A stretch of 5,792 bases of DNA from an uncultured Clostridia bacterium (lineage in GTDB: Bacteria > Bacillota > Clostridia > Oscillospirales > Acutalibacteraceae), in NCBI GenBank assembly GCA_947165615.1, contig CAMVBD010000111.1:1-5792 (forward strand), written 5' to 3'. The stretch's first letter is position 1. The number at the start of each line of letters is the position of its first letter. Position numbers and translations under genes: made by a program. The notes under the pieces are model-generated. The model made no database searches, had not been told where the DNA came from, and saw only the letters and a program-made list of their open reading frames with translations. Shown here piece after piece: positions 4,755 through 5,792 of this stretch.

Positions 4755-5599
4755 AACGTCTGACTTCCCTGATTCTTTGCGTTTTTCTGAGTTCGGCTTT
4801 CCTGTTTCCCGCCTTTGCCGAAGAGACGCAGCCCGAAACACCGGAGACGCTTGTCGTTCAGGAATACGAGACTTTCGAGCATACGGACGCCCGGACCGCC
4901 TTGGGGCTGACGGGAACGACCTCTCTTTCGGCACTGCTTGAAAAACTGTTGTCCCTGCTGCCGGACTTCGACATAGGGTATCTTGCCGGGCAAGTCGGGG
5001 ACGATACCGTCGCCGGACTTGTCAACGCGCTTTGGGACGCCCTGCTCGGCGGACAGGCGGGTTCCGAACAGAGTCTGGATGACCGCCGCGCGGTGGTGCA
5101 CGACAGAGAGCCGTATACCGTCACAAAAACCGCAGTCTACCGGGACAAAAACGAGGACCGGGAATACGACCTGACCCTGACCGGATACTTTGTAAACGTC
5201 GGCGGCAAGCCGAAGTGCCTACGGGCAGAGACGTCTTACGGCGTGCGTAACACCGGGCGCTGGCGCATTACCCCCGGGACCGTCGAAATCGACGGCGACA
5301 AGGCCGTCTGCCGCTTTACGGTCGAGCGCCTGTTTACAGGCGTGCCAATAAAAACGGAGGAGATCGAACTCACGGTCGCGGGCAAACCCACCGGAACCGT
5401 CGTGCGCGTTCCGGCGCTCAGAGGCGACCTCAATTTTGACGCCCATATTACCGCCGCCGACGCCAGAATCGCCCTGCGACTGGCCGTCGGCCTCGAGGCC
5501 GCAAACATCGCCCTTTTGCAGCGTGCCGACGTGGACTGCGACGGCAGTGTGACCGCCGCTGACGCGAGGCTGATCTTACGCGCCGCCGTGGGGCTGTGA
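4751..5599 (+). CDS. Secreted C-terminal dockerin protein of the padR operon (gene D)
   Basis: The product has 282 residues. Residues 1-23 are a signal peptide (MKRL start, hydrophobic core, AFA-E cleavage site). Residues 24-120 are acidic and partly helical, with no known family. Residues about 120-212 look beta-rich (YDLTLTGYFVNVGG, then TGRWRI, KAVCRFTVERLFTGVPIKTEEIELT), a pattern I associate with small secreted clostridial proteins; I cannot name the family. The C-terminus is a dockerin ending exactly at the stop codon: repeat one at 226-248 (D226, N228, D230, D237) and repeat two at 260-282 (D260, D262, D264, D271), each with TAADAR. The chosen ATG overlaps the stop of the membrane-protein gene (ATGA) and has GGAGGGG just upstream, arguing for translational coupling and against the in-frame ATG at 4652. 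Placement after PadR and a HAAS-type protein suggests the operon controls a surface-docked protein. Confidence 0.9.
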   Translation: MKRLTSLILCVFLSSAFLFPAFAEETQPETPETLVVQEYETFEHTDARTALGLTGTTSLSALLEKLLSLLPDFDIGYLAGQVGDDTVAGLVNALWDALLGGQAGSEQSLDDRRAVVHDREPYTVTKTAVYRDKNEDREYDLTLTGYFVNVGGKPKCLRAETSYGVRNTGRWRITPGTVEIDGDKAVCRFTVERLFTGVPIKTEEIELTVAGKPTGTVVRVPALRGDLNFDAHITAADARIALRLAVGLEAANIALLQRADVDCDGSVTAADARLILRAAVGL

Positions 5600-5620
5600 T
5601 CCTGAATCCGGACATGACAA

Positions 5621-5652
5621 AACCGCCGTGACAGCACGGCGGTTCGTTTTTT
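5621..5652 (+). terminator. Rho-independent terminator of the padR operon
   Basis: A perfect 10-bp stem, AACCGCCGTG (5621-5630) with CACGGCGGTT (5635-5644), closes an ACAG loop and is followed by CG and six T. It lies 21 bases past the gene D stop. On the minus strand the stem is followed by only a short T-run, so it may also weakly stop the convergent gene whose stop is at 5668-5670. Confidence 0.92.
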
Positions 5653-5667
5653 ATCAGAATGGATTTC

Positions 5668-5792
5668 TCAGCCCGCAAAGGTGACGTTTTCGAGGCGGGT
5701 CAGTTTCGGGAACACCACGTTGTCGCTGCGCCTCGTCTCTTTCGTCATGGTCATGGTCTTGAGGTACTCGCCCATGTCGCCGGACACGGAGC
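5668..5792 (-). CDS. C-terminal fragment of an unidentified protein
   Basis: A frame open from the right edge ends at TGA (5668-5670) and gives 40 residues, ending FPKLTRLENVTFAG. It converges on gene D and shares the short intergenic terminator region, as expected for the 3' end of a real gene. The end of the fragment (FPKLTRLENVTF) has a leucine-rich-repeat flavour, but 40 residues are too few to assign a family. The rest lies outside the window. Confidence 0.5.
   Translation of the reverse strand, partial: SVSGDMGEYLKTMTMTKETRRSDNVVFPKLTRLENVTFAG

Noticed and set aside
4094..5101. Minus-strand frames of 335 and 269 codons opposite the padR operon
   Set aside because: They overlap three plus-strand genes with clear family motifs and show no recognisable domain themselves.

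Overview
The window is GC-rich bacterial DNA with strong AT-rich promoters, classic GGAGG-type ribosome binding sites and type I dockerin domains. That combination points to a Clostridia-class Firmicute, probably an Oscillospiraceae/Ruminococcaceae-like anaerobe; this is inference from gene content, not a match. Six protein-coding genes and one gene fragment are supported.

Left part, all on the minus strand: dockerin gene B (2653-3579) is followed after 105 bp by dockerin gene A (1279-2547). No terminator is visible between them, so they are probably one transcript. It starts at a near-consensus promoter at 3857-3885 and stops at a hairpin at 1143-1189. Beyond that lies a Gfo/Idh/MocA-family NAD(P)-dependent sugar oxidoreductase (1-1039, last residues off the window) with its own promoter. 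Gene A is the most unusual protein: signal peptide, an N-terminal region of unknown function, a pair of dockerin repeats in the middle rather than at the end, then a C-terminal domain with the hallmarks of chagasin-like (MEROPS I42) cysteine-peptidase inhibitors. Gene B is a smaller secreted protein with a C-terminal dockerin and N-terminal modules that resemble part of gene A.

Centre (3580-4033): a 454-bp divergent intergenic region without a convincing gene. It holds two back-to-back promoters, a predicted 271-nt leader of gene B full of dyads (two identical 18-bp repeats, a third related dyad, a 12-bp inverted repeat) and a seven-copy heptamer tandem repeat that ends 2 bp before the start codon of the right-hand operon, where a Shine-Dalgarno sequence would normally sit.

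Right part, plus strand: a tightly packed three-gene operon. It encodes a PadR-family winged-helix regulator (4034-4363), a small single-pass membrane protein of the HAAS/DUF1700-like type (4368-4754) and a secreted protein with a C-terminal dockerin (4751-5599, ATGA overlap). It ends at a strong terminator (5621-5652). A convergent minus-strand gene enters from the right edge; only its last 40 codons are visible.

Taken together, three secreted dockerin proteins with six near-uniform dockerin repeats flank a PadR/HAAS sensor-regulator pair. The simplest reading is a regulated set of surface-complex proteins, at least one carrying a candidate protease inhibitor, that dock onto cohesins encoded elsewhere. 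No cohesin, scaffoldin, glycoside hydrolase or catalytic protease domain is recognisable in the window.
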